Positions 23,601-31,249 of a DNA stretch of 64,000 nt are shown one piece after another; positions within the stretch are counted from its first letter, which is position 1, and every line of letters starts with the position of its first letter. The DNA comes from QHXQ01 sp036389395 (GTDB taxonomy: Bacteria > Acidobacteriota > Blastocatellia > Pyrinomonadales > Pyrinomonadaceae), in NCBI GenBank assembly GCA_036389395.1, contig DASVPY010000014.1:24876-88875 (forward strand). The letters run 5' to 3'. The notes beneath the pieces were generated by a model. That model worked only from the letters and a program-made list of their open reading frames with translations, did no database searches and was not told the origin of the DNA. Made by a program: the position numbers and the translations under genes.

Positions 23601-24295
23601 CGGTAGAGGTCTAGCGCCTGCCGGTATTCGCCCAAGGTGAAGTGGACGGCGGCCGCCTCCATTAACGCGCCGGCGGCGGCCCCTAAGTCGCCCGCGCCCC
23701 GCCACGTCTGCCCGGCCGCCCTGTACTGCTCGGCGGCCTTGCGGAGCGGAGCTTGCTCCCACCGCGCGCGCAGCAGGCCGGCGGCGGCGACGACCGAGAG
23801 GGCCGAGGCCTCTTGCGCGTCGCGCGCGGTCGCGGCCCGGACGGGCCGGACGTTCAGTTCTAATCGTCCACCCCGCCCGCCCTGTTCGAGCGAGCGCACC
23901 TCCAAGCGATACGTGCCGGCCGCTTCGGCGACTAAGGCCAGTTCCGGCGTCTCGTAACGGCGGCTCGCGTATTCCAGCACCTTCTGCCCCGCGGGCTCGT
24001 AGAGCGCCAGCGACAGGTTCAGGTCGCCCTTGTTGACCGAGAGGTGTAGGTACTGCCCCCTGACCAGGCCGACGTTAAAGACTTGTGTGTCGCCACCCGG
24101 CAACGCCAGGGCGGTTGCCGCGCCGGGCGTGAGGTCGGACGGGGCTTCAGGGCCGTGCGGCTGCCACGGCGCGCTGCGTGTGGGCGGCGGCCCCAGGCAC
24201 AGAGACGCGAGCAGGAGGATTTGACCGATGTGGAGCAGGCGCGGGCGGCGTGGGGGCCTCTTCCTATGAAAGGCCTGCTTGGTAGGGATGAGCAT
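20672..24295 (-). CDS. Exported TPR-CHAT protease-like protein
   Basis: 1207 residues. An N-terminal signal (HIGQILLLASLCLGPPPTRS) is followed by a beta-rich domain (about 50-150, VFNVGLVRGQYLHLSVNKGD), then about eleven TPR units (about 190-640, including GDRMGEALALTALGITHS and SEAVTLNGVGQAYENL). The CHAT domain is about 790-1160, with the caspase-like dyad His1026 (IVHFATHG) and Cys1075 (VVLSACDTALG), then GLTRGFMYAGARSVVSSLW. A C-terminal membrane helix (about 1180-1198) and a basic tail (KRWCRAHALR) suggest that the protease faces outside the cytoplasm and is anchored. CHAT proteins are peptidases of the caspase-separase clan. The sigma and anti-sigma-like genes follow in the same operon. 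Substrates are unknown; cleavage of a membrane or anti-sigma protein is a testable idea. Confidence 0.9.
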   Translation of the reverse strand: MLIPTKQAFHRKRPPRRPRLLHIGQILLLASLCLGPPPTRSAPWQPHGPEAPSDLTPGAATALALPGGDTQVFNVGLVRGQYLHLSVNKGDLNLSLALYEPAGQKVLEYASRRYETPELALVAEAAGTYRLEVRSLEQGGRGGRLELNVRPVRAATARDAQEASALSVVAAAGLLRARWEQAPLRKAAEQYRAAGQTWRGAGDLGAAAGALMEAAAVHFTLGEYRQALDLYRAAAAESRRAGDAPGEAAARAQAGRLYSYLGDNNRAAGYVEQALDYYSRHAAAEQSAPARRAHAEALSSMGEVYYSKGDLVKTSQSFEAALAGFAEVGDRAGEGRGRLFVGYLSNTVGDRAKALAQFNQALALYRAVGDRMGEALALTALGITHSLARDEEAAINLHREAMAIFRAIGDRQSEAVTLNGVGQAYENLNEYELALEHYGRALSLSRANGSLDLEPVIVYQIAGVYRATGDSRQALAYYSRCVSLSRAARKRRMEAYALNEVAAIYAARGDRGKTLAQYAKLLRFYAAVGDRRGRALTLNNVGDFFFARGDKRKALAFYTRALAPGQRAGEWGVELATLYNTARAARDCGAVEEALARIEQSIKIIETLRANVASPDFRSSYFAGVHRHYELYIDLLMQQERARPGRGFAAAALRAGERARARAMLETLAEARADIRQGVDPAVLQRERELQQLLKAQAQYQVELSAGGAAQAETDEVGRGLEQLRAEYEAIQGRLRQQNPRYATLVRPEPLNLDEIQAELRDGHTLLLEYSLGEQRSYLWAVTADSLSSYELPPRATLEARAREVYDLLTARQPVAGQGGGEYEARVAAADRLYQEKALALSRTLLGPVAEQLGDRRLVVVAEGVLQYLPFDALPVPAAAARPDAPDDELPLLVSRHEIVALPSVSTLAAIRRERPRSAPAGQLIAVLADPVFSSDDQRVQSRPAPAAGAPAAADVEFEQLAVRAVAARSGASGLARLLHSSEEADAIVAAAPAGTAWAAKAFAASRETAMSTQVGQFRIVHFATHGLIDSEHPELSGIVLSMVDPAGGRVNGFLQLHDIYNLSLSADLVVLSACDTALGKDVKGEGLIGLTRGFMYAGARSVVSSLWKVDDRATAELMGLFYKAMLQDGLPPAAALRSAKEALRRQRRWHAPYFWAGFVLQGEYREPIKVGRSARLPAGAALLLPPLLITAGLLVFKRWCRAHALR

Positions 24296-24586
24296 GCGCA
24301 GCCTTCACGCAGAGTCCTGCGTACGGTGACACGGCCGGAAGCGAGATAAGGACTGAACTGTCCCTGTGGTCATTCACCGCAGGAGCCACTTCTGTGCAGT
24401 CAGCGATTATTTAACACGTATGGGTAGGTGATTCAATGGCGGGCGGGTGCGGGCGGGCGGGCGGCCGCTGACTGCGCGCCGGGCGCAGAAATTAACGGGT
24501 AGCCGCGGCGGGCCACCCGTTAAGGGTGAGGACAAAAATTTTCGGGGCGGGAGAGAGTTGCGGCGGGTGGTGCGGCGGCGTGGCGC
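24296..24586. other. Leader region upstream of the TPR-CHAT gene, with hairpin
   Basis: No gene is seen. An AT-rich patch (GATTATTTAACACGTA, near 24406-24421) is a plausible promoter area for the - strand CHAT operon, but no -35/-10 pair is convincing. A hairpin with arms TTAACGGGT/ACCCGTTAA (24492-24523) lies 64 bp after the stop of the small 24587 gene and could terminate it. Confidence 0.45.
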
Positions 24587-24787
24587 TCAGGAGCCGTCCC
24601 GCGGCCTGTCCTGGGGGCCCGCGCCGCCGTCCTTCTTTTTACCGCCCTCCCTCGTGTCCACTATGGTGCTGAACCTGGTGTCCTCCTCCTTAGCTTGCGG
24701 CTTCGGGGGCTTGGTCACTTTCGAGCTGGCGGCTTTGCCCGCCCCCTGCCCAGTCCTCGCCTGCTTGTCGTCTTTACCGGCTGACAT
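24587..24787 (-). CDS. Small hydrophilic protein, 66 residues, with strong ribosome binding site
   Basis: An AAGGAGG sequence lies 7 nt before the ATG at 24785-24787, the best SD seen in this part of the window, and it supports a real gene. The product (beginning MSAGKDDKQARTGQGAGKAA) is rich in Lys, Gly, Ala and Asp, probably disordered, with one short beta-like core (TRFSTIVDTREGG). No family is recognised. It is divergent from the + strand SPFH/CHAT operon and upstream of the TPR-CHAT operon on the same strand, so it may belong to this module. Alternatively it is an unrelated small regulator or modifier. Confidence 0.65.
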   Translation of the reverse strand: MSAGKDDKQARTGQGAGKAASSKVTKPPKPQAKEEDTRFSTIVDTREGGKKKDGGAGPQDRPRDGS

Positions 24788-25119
24788 CCTCAGTCCTCCT
24801 TTCGCGTCGCGGCCGAGCGCTGGACTCGTCCGACGCCTGGGGTTTAAGTCGGCGCGGCCTGTGCGGGAGCTTCAGGCGCGCGCGTCTGCGTCCACCTCTG
24901 ACGCCCGGCGGGCAAATTTTCCCGTCGCCCGATTATGTTTTTGCTTCCGAAACATTACACCGACGAGTCCCGCACCTGCGGGCGGCGCGCGCCTGTGCGC
25001 CGCCGTGTAACGTTTCTCCGCTATTGTCATATTCGGCGACCTCCCCCTATGGGGGTGCGGCCATTTTTATTTCAAGTCCGGTGTGAAGCGTGAGGCGCGC
25101 CGCTCTTACGAGGTAGCCG
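24788..25119. other. Divergent intergenic region with two hairpins
   Basis: It separates the small - strand gene from the + strand operon. It contains an AT-rich patch (near 24928-24960, including GATTATGTTTTTGCTT), a GC hairpin (GGCGGCGCGCGCCTGTGCGCCGCC-like, 24981-25006; longer than shown by its arms GGCGGCGC/GCGCCGCC), and a second hairpin CCCCC-TAT-GGGGG (25044-25056) followed by CCATTTTTATTTC. The last feature resembles an attenuator in the + strand leader. No canonical promoter could be assigned. Confidence 0.45.
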
Positions 25120-27672
25120 ATGCAGAAAGAACCCGCCGACCCTGATGCGGTCGAAACCGATGCCGCCACCCCGGCGGGCGGGGGCGCGGCCGCCCCCCCC
25201 GCCCCGTGTGACGACGAGGCGCAGACGCCCGCGCCGCCCGAAGACGGGCCGGCGAACACAGGGGGTGACAAAGCCGATGTCGCCCCGCCGGGCCAAGAGC
25301 CGCCGGACGGCGGCGACGCCGAGCAGGGCGGGAACATAGTTCGCGCGACGCTCGATAAGTCCGCGGCCGATATCGTCGCTAGCGTGAGCGGCCATCGGAA
25401 CACGGTCACCAACGTCAGCTACCACCTCACCCCGGCCGACGCGTCCAGGAACGCGGAGCTGGTCATCACCGAAGTGGAGTTTCAGGCCGCGAAACGCTCA
25501 TACCAGAGCCTCGCCGGCGCGAACATCGCCGGCTACACGGATCGGTTACTGAGCCAACGGATTCTGCTGCTCAGTTGTCAACACCGGGCCGTCGCGCTCT
25601 GCGTCGCCAAGGTCATCGCCCACGAGATCAGGGCCGCCGGTAAGCAACTGGTGACCATAGGGAAAAACTGCCCCGGCAGTTACGATCTGATCGACCTCAT
25701 CGAGCAGCTCGCGCGGCCTAAAGAGAAGAGCGCCCGGCCGGGGCGGCGGGACGCGCAGCGCCCGGCGGCGACGGTCTGCGTCTGGGCGGCGGACGACGCC
25801 ACTGAGGGCGACGCGTCCGACACGATCATGGATTCGCTTTTCACCGGCGGCGCGCGCGTCGAGCAGTACCAGATCAAGTTGAGCGAGTACGGGCTGTGCC
25901 TGATCTGCCTGGTCCCGCCGCGGAAGCTACAGGACTACCAGCGCTCCTGCGGCGAGGCCGACTTACAACACTGGGAGATTGATTTCCTGCGCCCGCTCTT
26001 GGAGGAGCACGAGTTGGGCCAGTACGAAGAACTGGCGGAGACCATCGCCCGCCAGCGGCAGCAGGAGCTGTGGAGCGCGGACGACGCCGAGTTTCACAAA
26101 GAGATCACCAAATACTTGCGGGCGGGGAATCTGCCGCAGGTCGTCGCCGACCGCCGGCATAACGACGACCTGAGCGTGCAGCAACTATTCAACCGGCAAG
26201 ACCCGCTGGCCGACATCGTCCTGTATTGCGCGACCTACTACCCCGATCTGTCGCCGCAGGATTTTTCTTACCTCGTCGAACTCTTCCTGGGCGATGCCAC
26301 GGAAGAAGCGGTGCGGGGGCCGGGCCGGCCGCAGTCGCAGACCGCGGACGAAGCCGCCAGCCCGGTCGAATCGGTGCCACTGGTGCGGCGCTGGCAGCGC
26401 GAAGCCGACGGGCTGCTCCGGCGCTGCCGGCTGGCCTCGCTCACGAACGAGAACAACCAGCGCGTCGTGGACTTCCAGGTGGACGGCCTGAGAAGCCGGC
26501 TGAGCCGCTACATCCGCGGCGAGCACTACTTTTTCTACGAAGCCAACTTCGTGCTGATGCGCCGGCAGGGGCTGCTCTTCAGCCCCAGGAAAAGGATCGC
26601 CGAGGGGGCCAGGCAGTTGCTCGTGGAGACGGGACGCCAATACCCGCCCGCCGAGGTGGCGAATTGGCTCTACGAGATCGTCGCCGAGTTCGAGCAGGCG
26701 GCCGCGGCCGCCGACGGTCTCCGGGAACGCTCGCCGCTCTTTTACTTGCCGCCGGACGGCCGCGTGAAGGCCGCGCGCCATTACGTCTGCCACGGTCTGA
26801 GCCTGGTCTTAAGCCGGCTCAACAAAGAACCCGAGTTGCAGGAGGCGGCGCAACTCTTCTGGCAGAGACTACTTCAGACCCAGCACCAGTGGTTCTTAGA
26901 CCTGCTCCGGCAGGTGGGCAACGCCGCGCCGCCGGAAAGTCTGGGCTGGCTGAGACGGCTGCTTGACCAAGGTTCGGAAGAGATTCGGGGGCAGGTCTTC
27001 GGCTACCTGGTCGGCCACCTCCTGCGGCGGGGCGCGCTCGTCTACGCCCCGCTGAAAGAGTTGATGCAGTGGCCGACGACCACGCAGGCCGGGCGCGTCG
27101 CGCAAAGTCTCTGGATCGTCTACTGCCTGGAGACGAACCGGCAACTGCCGCAGCGGGATTACGGTCGGTGGCCCAGCGCGCACCCGCTTTTCGGCTTCCA
27201 AAGTCACGCCGAGGCCGTCGAGCGCATAGACCTTCTGACGGGCTGGCTCATCGCCGCGACTTCCGAAGTCCACGGGGCCGGCGCGCTGTTCGCCATAGCG
27301 GACATCGTCGCCGGCTGGTACTTCATCCTCTCGCCCGCGGTGCAGCCCGAAGCGGCGGGGGTCGCGCCGGCCGGCTACGGCGCGGCCGAACTCGACGCCC
27401 AACTCGTCTGCCGGCTGCTCCTCGCCAGCCTGGCGCGGCAGCTCTCCCGCCCGCACAGGCACGACCTCCTCGCCATCTGGGAGGGTTTCAAGAGTGCCCT
27501 CCTCGACGACGTGCTCCGGCTGGACAGGTTCGCCAACCAGGTCGCCGGCGCTTCGTTGAACGCCCAGATGATGGCCGACGCCGCCGCCGCGCGGCGTAAA
27601 TTGATGGACACCCGAACCCTGCTGGGCCGCCTGCGCGAAGACTTCATGCGCCGCGCAGCGGAAGCCGTCTAA
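25120..27672 (+). CDS. Large protein with degenerate P-loop (iSTAND-like) region
   Basis: 850 residues; ATG preceded by GAGG at about 7 nt. The first 70 residues are a disordered Pro/Ala/Asp linker. Residues about 140-270 look like a P-loop NTPase core that has lost its nucleotide motifs. The strand-loop-helix at 147-170 (QRILLLSCQHRAVALCVAKV) stands where Walker A would be but lacks GxxxxGK. The strand ATVCVWAADD (217-226) is Walker-B-like, and GLCLICLVPP (258-267) looks like a sensor strand. The remaining 550 residues are mostly helical with no clear repeats and no membrane segment. Such inactive STAND-like modules are known as hubs in multi-gene bacterial conflict systems. It is first in a tight operon (16 bp to the next gene) with SPFH-like, CHAT, RING-like and DUF4407 genes. 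The fold is inferred from pattern only. Confidence 0.65.
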   Translation: MQKEPADPDAVETDAATPAGGGAAAPPAPCDDEAQTPAPPEDGPANTGGDKADVAPPGQEPPDGGDAEQGGNIVRATLDKSAADIVASVSGHRNTVTNVSYHLTPADASRNAELVITEVEFQAAKRSYQSLAGANIAGYTDRLLSQRILLLSCQHRAVALCVAKVIAHEIRAAGKQLVTIGKNCPGSYDLIDLIEQLARPKEKSARPGRRDAQRPAATVCVWAADDATEGDASDTIMDSLFTGGARVEQYQIKLSEYGLCLICLVPPRKLQDYQRSCGEADLQHWEIDFLRPLLEEHELGQYEELAETIARQRQQELWSADDAEFHKEITKYLRAGNLPQVVADRRHNDDLSVQQLFNRQDPLADIVLYCATYYPDLSPQDFSYLVELFLGDATEEAVRGPGRPQSQTADEAASPVESVPLVRRWQREADGLLRRCRLASLTNENNQRVVDFQVDGLRSRLSRYIRGEHYFFYEANFVLMRRQGLLFSPRKRIAEGARQLLVETGRQYPPAEVANWLYEIVAEFEQAAAAADGLRERSPLFYLPPDGRVKAARHYVCHGLSLVLSRLNKEPELQEAAQLFWQRLLQTQHQWFLDLLRQVGNAAPPESLGWLRRLLDQGSEEIRGQVFGYLVGHLLRRGALVYAPLKELMQWPTTTQAGRVAQSLWIVYCLETNRQLPQRDYGRWPSAHPLFGFQSHAEAVERIDLLTGWLIAATSEVHGAGALFAIADIVAGWYFILSPAVQPEAAGVAPAGYGAAELDAQLVCRLLLASLARQLSRPHRHDLLAIWEGFKSALLDDVLRLDRFANQVAGASLNAQMMADAAAARRKLMDTRTLLGRLREDFMRRAAEAV

Positions 27673-27688
27673 CGCCGAGGCTCAACCC

Positions 27689-29992
27689 ATGAACCACACG
27701 TTCAGCTTGGATCCGATCATCCGCAAGCACAGCGGCCCGCAGCCGGCCCCCGCGGGTGAGGAAGTTTTAGTGACGATTGACACGACCACCAACAAGGCGG
27801 TTAAGAAGACGCTCGCGGTGCGCGTCCGCCGCAACTTACAAGGTAACTTCCAAGACTACCTGGTGGCCAACGATCTGAACCCGACGCGCACCGCCGGCGG
27901 GAAGTTAGCGCCCTACTACATCCGCGACGCCAAGAACGAGCGCACGTTGGCGCTGGAGATCAGCGTCGGGGTGTGCTGCCCCGTCGCTCAAGAGGCGCGG
28001 GTCGCCGAGGCGCTCCACGCGGAGCAGACCCCGACCCGAGTCTTCACCGACCTACTTGAGCGGTGGGTGCGCGAGTTCATCCCGCAGGGCGACGAGGGCC
28101 GGTTCATTGACACTTACGACGCCGCCCACCACCAGTTGGAAAACCACCTCGCCGCCCGCGCCGCAGCCCACACGGGGCTGCGGCTCTTGTGGGTCAAGGT
28201 CGCGCTGAGCGGCGAAGTGCCGGACGAGATCGTCGTGGGGCCGATAGAGATCGGCGTGCGCCTACAGGATTACAAGGGGGAGCAGAAGCTCAGGGCGGAG
28301 GCGGGGCTGAGCCTGGACGCACAGCATTACGTGCGGGCCTTCGTCTATCAGGAGAAACGGGCCTCGCCGGAGGAGTTGTTCAAGAGCCAGCTAAAATCTT
28401 ATTTCCTACAGCACGTCACGTTCGAACAATTCAGCCGCGAACTCCAACAGCCCAACTTCAGGCAGCGGTTACAGCAGGCCTTGAGCGCGGCGCTGCGGCA
28501 GGTCGGGCGGCACGTCAGTTTCATCAACTTCCCGACCGGCGAAGATGACAAGGTCGCCCCGCCGCCCGAGTTCGTCGCGGTCAACTACGACTACAACCAC
28601 AGGATGCCCGGCCGCGCCCAACCGGTCGTCATCCAGAACACGGTGCAGCTCTACTGCGTCAACTCCGTCGCCTTTCTGGCCAGCCCCGTCACCGATCTGG
28701 AGGCCTGGGTGAAGAGCACGCTCAACGTCATCCTCAAGCGTTACCTGATCGGCAAGACCTACGTTGACCTGCTGCTGCGCTTCGCCCCCCTGGAGCAAAG
28801 CATCAAGCGCGAGCTGAGCGCCCGCGCGGCCCTGATCGGCTATAAAGTCGATCACCTGGTCTCCATCCCCAACCTGAAGGAGGTGGAGCTGAGCAACCCG
28901 TTCCTCCTCGAAACTGAGGGCACTTTTAAGACCAAGCTGGACGACTTCGAGGTCGAGCTAAAGTTCAGCCTCAAGCTCCGCATCCGGAACTTGCAGTCGC
29001 TCGAAAAATACTTGAACCCAGGCACGGACGTGAAAGAGGCGATCAAGGAGGCGGCGCTGAGCGAGGCGCGTCAGTGCCTCCGCCACGTCCACCCGGAGCG
29101 CTTCTACCTGCACTTCAACCAACCGGACGAGAAGGCGGCCAACAACCCGTCGGAAGACGAGCGGCTGGCGGTCAAGGACTTGCTGAGCAAGCGAATCGCC
29201 GAGAGCTTGCGGGCCGAATTCGATGCGGAAATCTTCGACCTGACGGCGCGCGTCGGGCGCACCGATCTGACGGATCGATACAAGCAACTCTGCCACGTCA
29301 TCCGCGAGTTCCGCGTGAGCCTCGAATCGCCCGACCCGCAGGGGACGGAGGCCTTGACGCTGACCGGCAGTTTCGAGGTGGACGGCGTCTACCCGGACTC
29401 GAATGGCTGGCAGCGGTTCAGCGCCCTGCGGCTCGATCTGGACGGCTTACAAACCCAACTGGAAAACCACCTGAAGGCCGAACTGAAGACCTACCGCCAA
29501 CTCGGCTTCATGTTCCAGAACCGCCTCGGCAGGCTTCAGGTGTTCGACCTCGTCCAAGAGTACGCCAGCGCTTACATGCGCCGCGAGTTCGGCCTGATCG
29601 TCCACCTGACCAACCTCGACCGCAACACCACCGAGGTGGAGGAGCGCCAGCGTCAGCGGCTCGCCGAGCTGGAGAACACGAAGCTGGCGTCCGCCGTCGA
29701 GCAGGACAAACTCCTCGTCAGCAACCTCAGCGAGCTGCGCCGCCGGCGCGTCAACCTGATGTCAATGTTCCCTGTCGATCAAGCGGCGTTGCGCGAGATC
29801 GAGGAGAACATCCGACTGTTGGAGGCGGAACTGGAGGCCGTCGCGTCGGCGCGTTTCGGCCAGCACCAACTGGCGGCGGCATTCGAGGCGCAACAGCCCG
29901 ACGATCTGCCGCCCTTGGGCGAAGCGCGGCAGGCGGCCAACCGGTATGACCTGGAGTCGGGGTCTGAGCCTAAAGGTCGGCTGGCGGGCTGA
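27689..29992 (+). CDS. Tandem SPFH/band-7-like scaffold protein with coiled-coil end
   Basis: 767 residues. The pattern of a beta-rich stretch followed by a helix pair with L..L...L...A...G recurs about five times: residues about 25-165, 175-280, 300-400, 410-560 and 570-660. The third copy is the clearest (VTDLEAWVKSTLNVILKRYL then ELSARAALIGYKVDHLVSIP) and matches the ending of SPFH domains, where a helical L...GI/Y-V motif closes the sheet. Residues about 665-750 are a coiled coil (VEERQRQRLAELENTKLASA). There is no membrane anchor or signal peptide. SPFH proteins build ring or cage scaffolds at membranes; several tandem copies in one soluble chain is unusual. The gene lies 16 bp after the iSTAND-like gene and 43 bp before the CHAT gene. 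It may tether the soluble parts to the DUF4407 membrane protein. Confidence 0.6.
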   Translation: MNHTFSLDPIIRKHSGPQPAPAGEEVLVTIDTTTNKAVKKTLAVRVRRNLQGNFQDYLVANDLNPTRTAGGKLAPYYIRDAKNERTLALEISVGVCCPVAQEARVAEALHAEQTPTRVFTDLLERWVREFIPQGDEGRFIDTYDAAHHQLENHLAARAAAHTGLRLLWVKVALSGEVPDEIVVGPIEIGVRLQDYKGEQKLRAEAGLSLDAQHYVRAFVYQEKRASPEELFKSQLKSYFLQHVTFEQFSRELQQPNFRQRLQQALSAALRQVGRHVSFINFPTGEDDKVAPPPEFVAVNYDYNHRMPGRAQPVVIQNTVQLYCVNSVAFLASPVTDLEAWVKSTLNVILKRYLIGKTYVDLLLRFAPLEQSIKRELSARAALIGYKVDHLVSIPNLKEVELSNPFLLETEGTFKTKLDDFEVELKFSLKLRIRNLQSLEKYLNPGTDVKEAIKEAALSEARQCLRHVHPERFYLHFNQPDEKAANNPSEDERLAVKDLLSKRIAESLRAEFDAEIFDLTARVGRTDLTDRYKQLCHVIREFRVSLESPDPQGTEALTLTGSFEVDGVYPDSNGWQRFSALRLDLDGLQTQLENHLKAELKTYRQLGFMFQNRLGRLQVFDLVQEYASAYMRREFGLIVHLTNLDRNTTEVEERQRQRLAELENTKLASAVEQDKLLVSNLSELRRRRVNLMSMFPVDQAALREIEENIRLLEAELEAVASARFGQHQLAAAFEAQQPDDLPPLGEARQAANRYDLESGSEPKGRLAG

Positions 29993-30035
29993 CCGTCGGG
30001 CGCGGCCGCCGGCCATCGCCGCGGGGAGGCAGATC

Positions 30036-30815
30036 ATGTCAGACAAAATAAAAATCCTGTACGTTGCCGCCAACCCCGTCAACACGGGCCACCTCCGGTT
30101 GCAGGAAGAGGCCCGCGATCTGGAGGAGCGGATTCGGCAAGCCCCGCACCGCGAGGCCTTCGCGGTCATCCATTGCCTGGCCGCGCGCCCCAGAGACCTA
30201 TTGCGCGGGTTGCAGGAGGTACAGCCCCACGTCCTGCACTTCAGCGGGCACGGCACCGCCGCCAAAGAGATCGTGCTCCAGGATGACGACGGCGCGAGCC
30301 GGCCCATCGCGCCGCAAGTCTTAGCCGGCCTGGTGAACCTGTTCAGCGCCAACCTCAAGGTGGCGGTGATGAGTTGCTGTTTCGGGCGCAGCCAGGCCAA
30401 GGCGCTCAGCCAGGTGCTGGACTTCACCATCGGCATGAACAAACCCATTTCCGATAGCGCGGCCGTCGAGTTCTCGGCCACGTTCTACCAGGTTCTCGCG
30501 GCCGGCGGCTCGGTCAGGCAGGCCTTCGAGGCCGCCCGCCTGCTCACGAGCAGGGAGGGGCGGAAGATTTTCGAGAAGTCCGACCTGTTGGTGCGCGCCG
30601 GGGTCTGTGCGGATGATCCCTTGATCAAATTGCCGCCGCCGGTCGAGCCGCCGCCGCCGCGCCCGACAAACGCCCCCGCGCCCGCGGGCGGCAACCAGGT
30701 AATTGCCAAGGTCAAGGATACGCGCGTCGGTGTTATGAATAACGTGGCCGGCAATAACAATCAGAGCCACACGCACCTGCACGTGGGCGACACGGCCGAC
30801 GAATTTCAGTCGTAG
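30036..30815 (+). CDS. CHAT-domain protease
   Basis: 259 residues, ATG preceded by GGGGAGG at about 7 nt; an earlier in-frame Met adds only Arg-rich sequence. The CHAT domain covers almost the whole protein: IKILYVAANPVNTGHLRLQE (5-24), catalytic His72 in HVLHFSGHG, catalytic Cys114 or Cys115 in VAVMSCCFGRSQA, then TIGMNKPISDSAAVEFSATF. The Pro-rich linker (PPPVEPPPPRPTNAP) leads to a short Asn/His-rich tail with MNNVAGNNNQSHTHLHVGD, which might be a binding or processing site. It is a cytoplasmic caspase-like peptidase, probably the effector of this operon. It differs from the exported TPR-CHAT protein encoded on the other strand in lacking a signal, TPRs and a membrane helix. The substrate is unknown. 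Confidence 0.88.
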   Translation: MSDKIKILYVAANPVNTGHLRLQEEARDLEERIRQAPHREAFAVIHCLAARPRDLLRGLQEVQPHVLHFSGHGTAAKEIVLQDDDGASRPIAPQVLAGLVNLFSANLKVAVMSCCFGRSQAKALSQVLDFTIGMNKPISDSAAVEFSATFYQVLAAGGSVRQAFEAARLLTSREGRKIFEKSDLLVRAGVCADDPLIKLPPPVEPPPPRPTNAPAPAGGNQVIAKVKDTRVGVMNNVAGNNNQSHTHLHVGDTADEFQS

Positions 30816-30853
30816 GCGCGGGCACGGGGCGGGCCGCCACGGTCATTCGAGAG

Positions 30854-31213
30854 ATGAGCACGAAAACGACGGTTCTACGGCCGCAGCGCCACCGCGAGTT
30901 CCTCGCCGCCCAGCGGCAAGACCCGGTCACCCGCAAAGTCTTCGTCGCCGGGGACAGCATCACGTTATGCGCCGCCTGCCTCGTGCCCTTCCTCGCGGAG
31001 AGCTGGCAGGCGGTGGGCGGCACGCACTGCGGCCAATCCGCCACCACCGGGCCGGAAGCGTTCGAGACGGCGGTGGAAACGCCCGCCGCGGACGACGACG
31101 GCGACGCGCCCGCCGCGGGCCCCGCCGACGGCGACGCCGCGCCGCCGGCCGCAGGCTTACGGCTGAAGCCCATCCCCGTCAAACTGCGCGCAGTCCCCAT
31201 CAAGCTACTGTAG
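30854..31213 (+). CDS. Small degenerate RING/treble-clef-like protein
   Basis: 119 residues. The first half follows the spacing of bacterial RING-like treble-clef proteins: DPVTRKVFVAGDSITLCAAC (22-41), then PFLAESWQAVGGTHCGQS. In the usual family the segment reads CxxC...CxxC...HxxCW..GGC; here only CAAC (38, 41) and the HC near residue 56 remain, the first pair being replaced by DPVT and the central H/C by FL/S. Zinc binding may therefore be lost or reduced. The second half is Ala/Asp/Pro-rich, ending in a repeated basic-hydrophobic tail (LRLKPIPVKLRAVPIKLL). RING-like proteins often recognise ubiquitin-like or partner proteins. It sits between the CHAT and DUF4407 genes, spaced 38 and 36 bp. 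Function is inferred only. Confidence 0.55.
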   Translation: MSTKTTVLRPQRHREFLAAQRQDPVTRKVFVAGDSITLCAACLVPFLAESWQAVGGTHCGQSATTGPEAFETAVETPAADDDGDAPAAGPADGDAAPPAAGLRLKPIPVKLRAVPIKLL

Positions 31214-31249
31214 GTCTACCCGGCACTACGACCCTTACGTGAGGTTCTC

